A DNA stretch of 64,000 nucleotides from Verrucomicrobiaceae bacterium (lineage in GTDB: Bacteria > Verrucomicrobiota > Verrucomicrobiia > Verrucomicrobiales > Verrucomicrobiaceae): assembly GCA_016795365.1 (NCBI GenBank), contig JAEUHN010000005.1:62001-126000 (forward strand). Reading direction: 5' to 3'. Shown here in pieces: positions 8,841 through 17,971 of the stretch. A model generated the notes under the pieces. That model was not told the DNA's origin and did no database searches. It was given only the letters and a program-made list of their open reading frames with translations. Position numbers and translations under genes: made by a program. Position 1 is the stretch's first letter. Each line of letters opens with the position of its first letter.

Positions 8841-9770
8841 ATGAAGCTGACTTCCTTGATTCTCGCCGTCGCGATTTCCGCGTTTACTCTCGTCGCCCAC
8901 GGCGAGGCCCCCAAAGACTCGGCAGCCATTGAGGAGGCCCTCAAGGCAAAGCTCAGCAAACTCGAACGCGGTCCCGAGAGCCGTGAGAAGGCAATGGTCT
9001 TCTTCAAGGAAACCATCACCGAGATCGACGCCTACCTGAAGGCCACCCCGGATGCCAAGGACAAGGTCAAAGCCGAGGTGCTCAAGGTGCAGCTCCTCAA
9101 TGCCACGGGGCAGGAGGCACCCAGTTCTGAGAAACTCGCGGACCTCTACAAGCAACTGACCAAAGGAAAGGAGGGGGACCTCATGAGTGCCATGCCTCTC
9201 ATCGCCCTCCAGGTGCGCGGTGCCATGTCCAAGGGCGACAAGAAAGCCGCTGCCGCCTTGCTGGACACCTTCGAAAAGGACTTCGCCGACCATCCCGACA
9301 TGGAAAAGCAAGGTTCGCGCATGGTTGGCTCGCTGCGTGGACAACTCAATCAGCCAGCCGTGGGTGACACGATGGAGATTGCCTTCACCGCTCTCGATGG
9401 AACCAAGGTTGATCTCGCCGCCATGAAGGACAAGGTGGTGCTCGTCGATTTCTGGGCCACCTGGTGTGGCCCCTGTGTGGGCGAACTCCCCAATGTGAAA
9501 AAGGCCTTCGACACCTACCATGCGAAAGGCTTCGAGATCATCGCCATCTCCCTCGATCAGGAAAAAGATGCCCTGGAATCCTTCATCAAGAAAGAAAACA
9601 TGACCTGGCCTCAAGCCTTCGACGGCAAAGGCTGGGGCAGTGAGATTGCCCGCAAGTTCGGCATCAACTCCATCCCCGCCACCTTCCTCATCGGCAAGGA
9701 CGGCAAAGTGGTCGCCACCAATCTCCGGGGCACCGCCCTGGAGGAGAAGCTGGCGGAGTTGTTGAAGTGA
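8841..9770 (+). CDS. TlpA/ResA-family thioredoxin-like protein
   Basis: Exported thiol-disulfide oxidoreductase of 309 residues. A signal peptide (MKLTSLILAVAISAFTLVAHG) is followed by an alpha-helical region (about 25-165) and a C-terminal thioredoxin domain with active site WCGPC (Cys209 and Cys212) and the cis-proline context GINSIPATFLI. Closest in style to TlpA/ResA proteins that reduce cytochrome c apoproteins or other periplasmic thiols. The helical N-terminal extension is common in Verrucomicrobia/Planctomycetes versions. The next genes on the same strand include a CxxCH heme protein, so a link to heme ligation is possible but unproven. Confidence 0.9.
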   Translation: MKLTSLILAVAISAFTLVAHGEAPKDSAAIEEALKAKLSKLERGPESREKAMVFFKETITEIDAYLKATPDAKDKVKAEVLKVQLLNATGQEAPSSEKLADLYKQLTKGKEGDLMSAMPLIALQVRGAMSKGDKKAAAALLDTFEKDFADHPDMEKQGSRMVGSLRGQLNQPAVGDTMEIAFTALDGTKVDLAAMKDKVVLVDFWATWCGPCVGELPNVKKAFDTYHAKGFEIIAISLDQEKDALESFIKKENMTWPQAFDGKGWGSEIARKFGINSIPATFLIGKDGKVVATNLRGTALEEKLAELLK

Positions 9771-9796
9771 CTAACTCGATCTTTGAATCACCACGT

Positions 9797-10252
9797 ATGA
9801 AAACTCTCATCGCATTGCTGAGTTGTTCGGTGTTGGCGCTTTCGAGCGTGAGTTCACAGGAAGTGATGTCACCTGAGATGCGCGCTGCGCTCATGAAGTT
9901 CGTCGAATTGAATGGTGAACTCGCAGGGCTGAAGGCGGCTCCGGGTCAGTTGGTCGCCGCCCTCAAGCCAATAGCCCCCTCATTGCCTGATGAGTTTTGG
10001 GTCAAGGCTGAGAAGAAAATGAACGTCGATGCCTTGCTTGAGGAACTGCTTCCGATCTATGCCAAGCATTACACACTCAACGAGGTCAAGGACTTGATCG
10101 CGTTCTACGGAACTCCGACGGGACAGAAGTTTGCAGTTCATCAGCAACTAACGACACAGGAGGGATTCACCATTGGTCAAGCGTGGGGAGTCAAAGCGGG
10201 AGCAGCTCTGAGGGCCGATGTTGAGGAAGCCAAAAAAGCCCTTGGTAAGTAA
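9797..10252 (+). CDS. small exported DUF2059-like protein
   Basis: A 151-residue exported protein. Start at 9797 (MKTLIALLSCSVLALSSVSSQ) gives a signal peptide, whereas the longer frame from 9767 overlaps the previous gene and adds non-signal residues. The core ELLPIYAKHYTLNEVKDLIAF followed by YGTPTGQKF matches the DUF2059 consensus (L-P-IY-KHFT, FY-SP-G). Function of the family is unknown. It lies 26 bp behind the TlpA-like gene and is probably co-transcribed with it. Confidence 0.75.
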   Translation: MKTLIALLSCSVLALSSVSSQEVMSPEMRAALMKFVELNGELAGLKAAPGQLVAALKPIAPSLPDEFWVKAEKKMNVDALLEELLPIYAKHYTLNEVKDLIAFYGTPTGQKFAVHQQLTTQEGFTIGQAWGVKAGAALRADVEEAKKALGK

Positions 10253-10306
10253 GTTGCGGACCTGCTTTCGAAGTTGCTATCGTGCGAGCGTATAACCACG
10301 CCCCGC

Positions 10307-13300
10307 ATGAAAGCCATCCTCGCTCTCGTCCTCGCTTCCACGGTTGCCTTCGCCGCGCCGAAGCCGCTCTTCCAAAGCAAGCTGCTCACCCCGCAAACGC
10401 CGGGCCACTCGGTGGACATCGACGTGGAGCTGAAGGGCGCGAAGGAACTGTTCCTGACTGTATCCGATGGCGGCAACGGCTTCACGGCTGATTGGGCGGA
10501 CTGGGCAGAGCCTCGGCTCATCTTGAAGGACGGCAGCGAGAAGAAGCTCACCGAGGTCGAGTGGAAGTCCGCGAAGTCAGGCTGGGGCAATGTGCGAGTC
10601 AACGCGAATGCCGAGGGCCGTGAGCTGCGCAGCGCGGGCAAGGCCATCGAGTATGGCATCGGCACGCATGCGAACAGCGTGATTGCTTTCAATCTTCCCG
10701 ATGGTGCGACGCGGTTCAAAGCACGCGCCGCGCTCGATGAAGGCGGCACGAAGCAAGGGGCGACCAGCGTGATCTTCAGCGTCTTCACTGAGAACCCGGG
10801 CGAGATCAAATCGAGCGATGAAGCCACGCACGATCCCGCCGACGCCATCGCGAATCTCGACGTGCATCCTGAGTGCGTCGTGCAGCTCTTTGCCAGCGAG
10901 CCGATGATGATGTCGCCTTCCAGCATCGACATCGACGCACGAGGTCGCGTGTGGGTGTGCGAGGTCGTGAACTACCGCAAGCACCTCGGCGATCGCGCGG
11001 AGGGCGATCGCATCCTGATCCTCGAAGACACCGATCACGATGGCAAAGCCGACAAGTCCACCGTCTTCTACCAGGGCCACGATGTGGACAGCGCGCACGG
11101 CATCTGCGTGCTCGGCAATCGCGTCATCATCAGTTGCGGTGACGACGTGTTCTCGCTCATCGACGACAACGGCGACGACAAGGCCGACCGCAAGGAAGTG
11201 ATGTTCACCAAGATCGGCGGCGCGCAGCACGACCACGGCATCCACGCCTTCCACTTCGGCCCCGATGGTCGCCTTTACTTCAACTTCGGCAACGCCGGCA
11301 AGCAACTCTGCGACAAGGACGGCAACCTCATCACCGACATCCACGGTGTGAAGTGCACCAATCAAAACAACCGCCCCTATCAGCAAGGCATGGTCTTCCG
11401 CTGCGAACTCGATGGCAGCAACGTCGAGGTGCTCGCCTGGAACTTCCGCAACAACTGGGAGGTCGCCGTGGATTCGTTCGGCACGATGTGGCAGTCCGAC
11501 AACGACGACGACGGCAACAAAGGCGTGCGCATCAACTACGTCATGGAGTTCGGCAACTACGGCTACTCCGACGAGATGACCGGTGCCGGCTGGCAGACCC
11601 CGCGCATCGGCTGGGAGGACGAGATTCCGAAACGTCACTGGCATCAAAACGATCCCGGCGTGATCCCGAACCTCCTGCAAACTGGCGCGGGCTCACCCAC
11701 CGGCATGCAAGTCTATGAAGGCGATCTGCTGCCCAGCATCTTCAAATGCATGCCCATCCACTGCGACGCCGGACCCAATGTGGTGCGCGGCTACATCACC
11801 CAACCCGATGGCGCAGGCTACAAGGCAGAGATCGTCAACGTGCTCGAAGGCACCAAGGACCGCTGGTTCCGCCCGAGCGATGTCGCGGTGGCACCGGATG
11901 GTTCGTTGATCGTGGCGGATTGGTATGATCCGGGTGTCGGTGGACACGGCATGGGCGATGTGACGCGCGGACGGCTGTTCCGGGTGACCACGAAGGCGGC
12001 GGAGAAGTATGAATCGCCGAAGGTCGATGTGTCGTCGGTCGATGGTGCTGTGGCTGCGTTGAAGTCGCCGAATGAGGCAGCGCGGTATCTTGGGTGGATG
12101 GCGTTGAGGGCGTTCGGCCCGAAGGCTGCGCCGGAACTCAAGGCTCTTTTCAGCGATACGAAATCCGAGCCACAGCATCGAGCGAGAGCGTTGTGGGTGC
12201 TTGGCAACTTGGGGACTAAAGCCAGGCCATTTGATCCTTTCACACTCGAACCGGATGCTAAAGAGGCGGCACTTAATGTGATTGGTGATGCCCTCCACAG
12301 CGGTGACGACAATCTCGTCGCCGCCGGTCTCCGACTTATTCGACAGCATCATTTTCAAGAACCACTGATGGCGCATTGGTATCGCGGCATTTTAAGAAGC
12401 CCAGTAGCGAGACGTGAACTCGCCATTTCTGCGCGGTTTGATAATGGAGAAGTTGGAGTCCCAACGTGGGCATCCGTTGCCAGCGGTGCGTCTGCTGGTG
12501 ATCGTTGGCTCATCGAGGCATTGGGAATTGGCGCCGATTTGAGTTGGGACAAGAGATTGACTGAAACCCGCAGCATTGACGGCGATAAGGGGAGCGAGGA
12601 ACTCGCTCTGGCTTTGGTATTGAGAAGCCGGGGTTCCGACTCACCGAAGGCATTGGCGGATTTGACGCTGCGACTTGCTGAACTTCATAGTGCCGCGAAA
12701 GGCACAAATCTGCGACTTCTCCGCTCCCTCCAAATACTCCAATACAACCACCCCGCCGAAGTCACCAAGGCCGCGCTTGAGATCTTCCACAAGGCCGACA
12801 GCGAAACTGCGCTCGCATCCGTCGCCTTGCTCTCGCGTGATGCCATCACGAAAGACCCGGCGGCGCAAGCACGGCTCGACTCACTGTTGAAACCCGTGAT
12901 CGGCAAGCCGGAGTTTGTCTCGCTCGTCGAGCGACTGAACCTCACGGGCTTCGAGAAGGAACTGCTCGACTACATCCTCGCGAACCCGAATGCGCCGGAG
13001 TCGATCACCGCCGCGAAGATGCTGGCTGCGAATCGCGATGGCACGACGGCGTTGCTTACCCAGTCCGATCCGAAGAGCGCCACCGCACTCGTGAACGTGC
13101 TTGGCCGCGTGGGCGATCGCGCGAGTGTCGCCGTCTTGAATCAGGCGTTCTGGAAGCTCAAAGACAACGGCGTGCGCAACACCGCCATCGAAGCGTTGGC
13201 GCTCACCAGCGAAGGCGCGCGCAACATCCTGCGCTGGCACAGCGAGAAGAAACTGCCCGAAGCTCAGCTCACCACCGCCGCGCTGGCGCTCAGCCGCAGC

Positions 13301-13813
13301 ACCGATGTCGGCGTGCGCAACGAAGCTGCGAGCACACTGCCTTTGCCCGCCGCGCAAGGCTTACAGAACTTCCCCAGCATCCCTGAACTCATGAAGCTCA
13401 ACGGCGATGCGAGCAAGGGCATGACGATATTTGCCCAAGCAGGCTGCGTCGCCTGCCATCGCGTGAAAGGCCAGTTCATCGACTTCGGTCCCGACCTGAG
13501 TTTGATCGGCAACAAGCTGAGCAAGGACGGTCTCTTCACCGCGATCCTGTATCCGAGCGCCGCCATCGAGCACAGCTTCCACGGCGAGACGATCACGACC
13601 AAGGAAGGCCAGACCATCGTCGGCTACATCGTGAGCGAGACGGACAGCGAGTTGACACTGAAGGTCGCGGGTGGTGCTTCGATGACGGTCAAGAAGTCAA
13701 GCATCGTCAAGAAGGACGAGATGAAGGACTCGCTGATGCCGCCAGGGTTGGCAGGGGCGATTGGCGCCCAAGGGTTGGCGGATCTCGTCGCTTGGCTGCA
13801 GACGCTGAAGTGA
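10307..13813 (+). CDS. PVC-type heme-binding CxxCH protein with NPCBM, propeller and HEAT repeats
   Basis: A 1168-residue exported protein of the large PVC-specific family often annotated as membrane-bound dehydrogenase. Signal peptide MKAILALVLASTVAFA; NPCBM-like carbohydrate-binding region (about 20-165, with IEYGIGTHANSVIAF); a beta-propeller dehydrogenase-like domain (about 185-565, with PSSIDIDARGRVWVCEVVNY, FHFGPDGRLYFNFGNAG, and DVAVAPDGSLIVADWYDPG); HEAT-like helical repeats (about 575-1010); and a C-terminal cytochrome c domain with CVACH heme attachment and FGPDLSLIGNKL. It probably oxidises a sugar or related substrate in the periplasm and passes electrons to the C-terminal heme. 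The HEAT segment (about 12120-12720) is lower in GC than its flanks. Start chosen for the signal peptide. Confidence 0.9.
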   Translation: MKAILALVLASTVAFAAPKPLFQSKLLTPQTPGHSVDIDVELKGAKELFLTVSDGGNGFTADWADWAEPRLILKDGSEKKLTEVEWKSAKSGWGNVRVNANAEGRELRSAGKAIEYGIGTHANSVIAFNLPDGATRFKARAALDEGGTKQGATSVIFSVFTENPGEIKSSDEATHDPADAIANLDVHPECVVQLFASEPMMMSPSSIDIDARGRVWVCEVVNYRKHLGDRAEGDRILILEDTDHDGKADKSTVFYQGHDVDSAHGICVLGNRVIISCGDDVFSLIDDNGDDKADRKEVMFTKIGGAQHDHGIHAFHFGPDGRLYFNFGNAGKQLCDKDGNLITDIHGVKCTNQNNRPYQQGMVFRCELDGSNVEVLAWNFRNNWEVAVDSFGTMWQSDNDDDGNKGVRINYVMEFGNYGYSDEMTGAGWQTPRIGWEDEIPKRHWHQNDPGVIPNLLQTGAGSPTGMQVYEGDLLPSIFKCMPIHCDAGPNVVRGYITQPDGAGYKAEIVNVLEGTKDRWFRPSDVAVAPDGSLIVADWYDPGVGGHGMGDVTRGRLFRVTTKAAEKYESPKVDVSSVDGAVAALKSPNEAARYLGWMALRAFGPKAAPELKALFSDTKSEPQHRARALWVLGNLGTKARPFDPFTLEPDAKEAALNVIGDALHSGDDNLVAAGLRLIRQHHFQEPLMAHWYRGILRSPVARRELAISARFDNGEVGVPTWASVASGASAGDRWLIEALGIGADLSWDKRLTETRSIDGDKGSEELALALVLRSRGSDSPKALADLTLRLAELHSAAKGTNLRLLRSLQILQYNHPAEVTKAALEIFHKADSETALASVALLSRDAITKDPAAQARLDSLLKPVIGKPEFVSLVERLNLTGFEKELLDYILANPNAPESITAAKMLAANRDGTTALLTQSDPKSATALVNVLGRVGDRASVAVLNQAFWKLKDNGVRNTAIEALALTSEGARNILRWHSEKKLPEAQLTTAALALSRSTDVGVRNEAASTLPLPAAQGLQNFPSIPELMKLNGDASKGMTIFAQAGCVACHRVKGQFIDFGPDLSLIGNKLSKDGLFTAILYPSAAIEHSFHGETITTKEGQTIVGYIVSETDSELTLKVAGGASMTVKKSSIVKKDEMKDSLMPPGLAGAIGAQGLADLVAWLQTLK

Positions 13814-13823
13814 GGCGAAGTGT

Positions 13824-13932
13824 GTAGAACGAACGTCCACGTTCGTAAGCAGGTGAGCAGACCATCGTCGCTCGATTGCCGCGCCCGTGGACGGACGAGG
13901 CACCAGTGGACGAACGAAGACGCTCGCTCTAC
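13824..13932. repeat. REP-like inverted pair with GTAG heads
   Basis: The left arm (13824-13846) reads GTAG, A, then ACGAACGTCCACGTTCGT, an 8-bp perfect stem with a 2-nt loop. The right arm (13910-13932), read on minus, is GTAG, A, then a hairpin GCGAGCG-TCTT-CGTTCGT that holds with G-T pairs. The arms match at 19 of 23 positions and face each other around 63 bp. A GTAG head followed by an imperfect palindrome is the known layout of bacterial REP elements, and the paired inverted form that of BIMEs. It ends 32 bp before the ABC ATPase start. Confidence 0.7.
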
Positions 13933-13964
13933 GTATCGTGCGACAGTCGTATCAATCCGAGACC

Positions 13965-14633
13965 ATGCTCATCGAACTTCGCAACATCTCCAAGTCCTAC
14001 GCCGAACCCGAGCGCGGTGAGTCCGTGCCCGTGCTGCGGGACATCTCGCTCAGCATCCAGCCCGGCGAATCCGTGGCCATCGTGGGACCTTCCGGCTGCG
14101 GCAAGAGCACGCTGCTCAATATTCTCGGCACGCTCGACGAGCCCGATGCCGGCGAGGTCTTGTTCGAGGGCAAGTCCTTGCATGGTGCTTCGGCGGAGAC
14201 ACTCGCCGCGCTGCGCAGCGAGAAGATCGGCTTCATCTTCCAGCTCCATCACCTGCTGCCGCAATGCACCGTGCTGGAGAACGTGCTCGTGCCCACCATG
14301 GCGCTGAAGGCGAAAGCCGACCGCACCGCGCGTGCGCATGAGTTGCTCAAGGCCGTCGGCCTCGACCATCGCGCCACGTATCGCCCCGCACAGCTCTCCG
14401 GTGGTGAACGCCAGCGCGTCGCTGTCGTGCGAGCGTTGATCAACGAGCCGCGACTCATCCTCGCCGACGAACCGACCGGCGCCCTCGACGAAACGAATGC
14501 CGCTGCACTCACCGACCTGCTCATCGACTTGCAAAAGAAGACCGGCGTCAGCCTTGTGCTCGTCACCCATCATCGCGCGCAAGCCGAACGGATGGGACGC
14601 GTGTTGCAGATTCATGAAGGGAGGCTGGCATGA
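13965..14633 (+). CDS. ABC transporter ATP-binding protein (LolD/MacB type)
   Basis: A 222-residue ATPase of the LolD/MacB/FtsE type. Walker A GPSGCGKST (about residues 43-51), Q-loop in IGFIFQLHHLLPQCTVLENV, signature LSGGERQRVAVVRAL, Walker B LILADEPTGALD, and H-loop VLVTHH. The start at 13965 (MLIELRNISKSY) is the family start; the longer frame upstream runs through the REP-like element. It precedes the FtsX-type permease at 14713 with 79 bp between, and the two form one exporter, probably for lipoprotein, lipid or peptide movement through the periplasm. No membrane-fusion protein is present. Confidence 0.94.
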   Translation: MLIELRNISKSYAEPERGESVPVLRDISLSIQPGESVAIVGPSGCGKSTLLNILGTLDEPDAGEVLFEGKSLHGASAETLAALRSEKIGFIFQLHHLLPQCTVLENVLVPTMALKAKADRTARAHELLKAVGLDHRATYRPAQLSGGERQRVAVVRALINEPRLILADEPTGALDETNAAALTDLLIDLQKKTGVSLVLVTHHRAQAERMGRVLQIHEGRLA

Positions 14634-14647
14634 TCGGCATCGCCAAA

Positions 14648-14708
14648 GTAGCCCAGTTGCGCCGCAACTGGAGAGACGCATACGCCAGTTGCGGCGCAAC
14701 TGGACTAC
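14648..14708. repeat. REP-like inverted pair between ATPase and permease genes
   Basis: The left arm (14648-14671) is GTAG, C, then the perfect palindrome CCAGTTGCGCCGCAACTGG. The right arm (14685-14708), read on minus, is GTAG, T, then the same 19 bases. Arms are 23 of 24 identical, inverted around a 13-nt spacer. The element ends four nt before the permease ATG, where a ribosome-binding site would be expected, and could also act as an RNA hairpin between the two cistrons. Confidence 0.8.
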
Positions 14709-14712
14709 TATC

Positions 14713-17700
14713 ATGACCACCTTCGCCTTCATCCTCTCCAGCGCTCGCCACTACGGGCGTGCGCATCTTGGGTTGCTCTTCGGAGCCTTCCTCGCGTCAG
14801 CGATCCTTAGCGGTTCACTGCTCGTCGGTGATTCGGTGAAGGCATCGCTGCGTCGCGTGGCAGAGCTGCGCCTGGGCAAGATTCATGCGGGCATGATCGG
14901 CGGTGATCGGTGGGTTACGGAGAAGCTCGCGCACGAAACCAAGTCGGTGCCGATGATCATCGCGAGCGGCTCCGTCAGTGTCGCCACGCGCAGCACGCGT
15001 GCGGCTGCCGCGCGAGTGAACGGCGCGCAAGTGCTCGGCGTGGACGATGCCTTCTGGCAGCTCAGTCCTTCGGGCAAGGTCGTCTCGATCAACACAGGCG
15101 AACTCGCGATCAACGCTCCGATGGCTCGCCGTCTGCAAGTCGCCGTTGGCGACACCGTGATTGTTCGGCTGGAAAAGCCGAGCGCGATCTCGCGCGATGC
15201 GCCAATGTCCGGCGCGACGGATCAAGACGTGGCCCTGCGTCGCAAGGTCAGCGCCGTGATCAGGGACGATGACTTCGGTGCCTTCCAGCTCGCTGCCTCC
15301 GCCGTGCCACAACCGACGGCCTTCCTCGCGCTCGCGGATCTTCAGATTCAGGTCGAGATGGAGGGGAAGTGCAATGCGGTGATGAGTTCCGAGTTTTCCG
15401 TTCTCGGTGCTCAGTTGCAGCAAAAGGCGACGATGGAGGACTTCGGTCTCAAGCTCGAGCGCGTGAAATCGGACAAGGCCGAGTGGCAGATCGGCACGGA
15501 TCGCATCTTCATGGACGAGGGCCTCACATCGAAGCTGCTCGCGCATTTTAAGGACAGCTATGGCTTGCTCACGTATCTGGTGAACGGCCTCAGCTCCGCC
15601 TCGGGCAAGACGCCGTATTCAATGATCACCGCTGCGCCGAGCGCGCGCTTCGCGGAGTCGGGATCAAAGCCGTCGCTGGTGATCAATTCGTGGCTCGCCG
15701 AGGACCAAGGGCTCAAGGTCGGCGACAAGGTGGACCTGCGTTACTTCGTGATGGGCCTGGGACGCCAGCTCACGGAGCAGACCACCAGCTTTACCGTGAG
15801 CGGCATCCTGCCCATTACCGACGCGCGCCTGACCAAGGACTGGACGCCGCACTTCCCCGGCCTGACCGATACGGACAACTGCCGCGACTGGAACACCGGC
15901 ATGCCGATGGACCTCAGTGCCATGCGCGACAAGGATCAGGAATACTGGACGCAGCATCGCGGCACGCCGAAGGCCTTCATCGACCTCACGAAAGGCCAGG
16001 AGCTGTGGGGCAATCGCTTCGGCAAGCTCACGGGCATTCGCTTTGCCGACAGCGGTCAAGACGAGGCACAACTCAAGCAGGAGATCGCCTCCATCCTCAA
16101 GCTCGCTGACATAGGCCTCAGCGTCCGCGACTTCAAAGCCGATGCGAATGCAGCAGCCAAAGGCAGTGTGGACTTCGGCGGCTTGTTCGTCGGACTGAGC
16201 ATGTTCCTGATCGCGGCAGCGCTGGTGTTTGCGGCACTGCTCTTCGTCTTCATGATCGAGCGTCGTGCCTCGCAGGTGGGGCTGCTTATGGCCATCGGTT
16301 GGACCGCGAAGCAGGTGCGTGGCGCCTTGCTCGGTGAAGCTGGCGTGATCGCGTTGGTCGGCAGCGGACTCGGTCTGATCGGCGGCGTGTTTTACACTAA
16401 GGCGGCACTCGCGGGCCTCAACGGTGTGTGGGGCAGCGCGACGGCTGGGCTTCAGATCACCTATGCTGCGCAGCCGTTGACGAGAATCATCGCAGGCGTG
16501 TCGAGCTTCGTCGTGTCGATGCTCACGCTGTGGTGGGTGACGCGGAAGCTGCTCAAGACCGCACCGCGTGCACTGCTCGCTGGCGAAGGGATGCAGATCA
16601 CGCAGACGAAACGCGAGCGCCGTTGGACGAACTGGAAGTTGTGGTCCGTGATTGGCTTCATCATGGCGATCGGCCTCGGCTTCGCTGGCACGAAGGCGAC
16701 GAACGCGGAGGAACTCGGCGGCATGTTCTTTGGCGCGGGCATGTTGCTGATGGTCGCTATGCTCGCTCTGGCGTCGGGTTGGATGAAGGCGATGGCGCGC
16801 GGGCAGCGCGTGGCTTTGTCACTGACGCAGATCGGCGTGCGCAATGTGGTGCGACGTCCGGGCCGCAGCCTGGCAGTGCTGGGCATGATGGCGGGCGGCA
16901 TCTTCCTGGTGGCGGCCGTGAATGCATTCCGCCTCTCTGCGGATGCCGATGCGACGAAGCGCGACTCGGGCACGGGCGGCTTTGCTTTGATCGGCGAGTC
17001 GTCGCTGTCGGTGTATGAGGACCTCAACGCCAAGGCCGGGCGCGAAGCCTTCGGCCTGGATGCCGAGGACATGGAAGGCGTCGCCGTTGTGCCTTTCCGC
17101 GTGCGTCCGGGCGACGATGCGAGCTGTCTCAACCTTAACAAGGCGCAGAATCCGCAAGTCGTGGGCGTGAAGTCCGATGAGCTGGCCAAGCGCAAGGCTT
17201 TCGTCTTCAGCGGCAAGGGCTCGTGGGACATGCTCACGAGTAGCAACGACGATGCCGTGCCCGCGATCGCTGACATGGCCACGGCGATGTGGGGCCTGGG
17301 CAAGGGCGTGGGCGATGTGCTCGACTACGATGTGGGCGGTGGCAAGACGATGCGCGTGAAGATCGCGGCGTTGCTCGCAGGCTCGGTGCTGCAAGGCAAG
17401 ATCATCATCGACGAGAAAGCCTTCATCCACTGGATGCCGGACACGGCAGGTTATCGGTTCTTCCTGATCGATGCGACCGCGAAGCGCGAACGTGAAGCCA
17501 ACGAAACCTTGATGAAGCAACTGGAGCCGCGTGGTCTTGCGTTGGAGCGCACGGTCGATCGCTTGAATGCCTTCAGCGCGGTGCAGAACGCTTACATTGG
17601 CATCTTCACCGTGCTCGGCGGACTCGGCGTGTTGCTCGGCACCGCAGGCATCGGTGTGCTGGTCGCACGTCATGTGCTGGAGCGCCGTGGTGAACTCGGC

Positions 17701-17970
17701 CTCATGCAAGCGATGGGCTTCCTGCCTTCGCGACTGCGCACCATGATCATCGGCGAACACGGCGCTCTCATTCTCGGCGGCGTCGTGTGCGGCGTGCTCA
17801 GCGCTGCACTAGCCGTGTGGCCCAGCTTGCAACAGTCGAGTCAAGATCTGCCGCTGAGCTTCATGCTCAAACTCGTCGCCGCCATCGTGGTCTTCGGCTT
17901 GATCGTCTGTGTCATCGCTACCTCGACAGCACTGCGTGGGCGATTGACAGAGTCGATTCGGAAGGAGTGA
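14713..17970 (+). CDS. large FtsX-domain ABC transporter permease
   Basis: A 1085-residue membrane protein with the doubled FtsX architecture: an N-terminal helix (FGAFLASAILSGSLLVGDSV), a long periplasmic region (about residues 40-480), three helices near 490-620 (FLIAAALVFAALLFVFMIERR, LLMAIGWTAKQVRGALLGEAG), further helices around 640-690, a second periplasmic part, and a last FtsX set (IFTVLGGLGVLLGTAGIGVL, RRGELGLMQAMGFLPSRLR). This layout fits the YbbP/LolCE-like exporters that move hydrophobic molecules with the upstream ATPase. The start at 14713 places the first helix correctly; upstream in-frame sequence is REP-like DNA. It ends 1 nt from the stop of the convergent dehydrogenase gene. 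Confidence 0.92.
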   Translation: MTTFAFILSSARHYGRAHLGLLFGAFLASAILSGSLLVGDSVKASLRRVAELRLGKIHAGMIGGDRWVTEKLAHETKSVPMIIASGSVSVATRSTRAAAARVNGAQVLGVDDAFWQLSPSGKVVSINTGELAINAPMARRLQVAVGDTVIVRLEKPSAISRDAPMSGATDQDVALRRKVSAVIRDDDFGAFQLAASAVPQPTAFLALADLQIQVEMEGKCNAVMSSEFSVLGAQLQQKATMEDFGLKLERVKSDKAEWQIGTDRIFMDEGLTSKLLAHFKDSYGLLTYLVNGLSSASGKTPYSMITAAPSARFAESGSKPSLVINSWLAEDQGLKVGDKVDLRYFVMGLGRQLTEQTTSFTVSGILPITDARLTKDWTPHFPGLTDTDNCRDWNTGMPMDLSAMRDKDQEYWTQHRGTPKAFIDLTKGQELWGNRFGKLTGIRFADSGQDEAQLKQEIASILKLADIGLSVRDFKADANAAAKGSVDFGGLFVGLSMFLIAAALVFAALLFVFMIERRASQVGLLMAIGWTAKQVRGALLGEAGVIALVGSGLGLIGGVFYTKAALAGLNGVWGSATAGLQITYAAQPLTRIIAGVSSFVVSMLTLWWVTRKLLKTAPRALLAGEGMQITQTKRERRWTNWKLWSVIGFIMAIGLGFAGTKATNAEELGGMFFGAGMLLMVAMLALASGWMKAMARGQRVALSLTQIGVRNVVRRPGRSLAVLGMMAGGIFLVAAVNAFRLSADADATKRDSGTGGFALIGESSLSVYEDLNAKAGREAFGLDAEDMEGVAVVPFRVRPGDDASCLNLNKAQNPQVVGVKSDELAKRKAFVFSGKGSWDMLTSSNDDAVPAIADMATAMWGLGKGVGDVLDYDVGGGKTMRVKIAALLAGSVLQGKIIIDEKAFIHWMPDTAGYRFFLIDATAKREREANETLMKQLEPRGLALERTVDRLNAFSAVQNAYIGIFTVLGGLGVLLGTAGIGVLVARHVLERRGELGLMQAMGFLPSRLRTMIIGEHGALILGGVVCGVLSAALAVWPSLQQSSQDLPLSFMLKLVAAIVVFGLIVCVIATSTALRGRLTESIRKE

Positions 17971-17971
17971 G

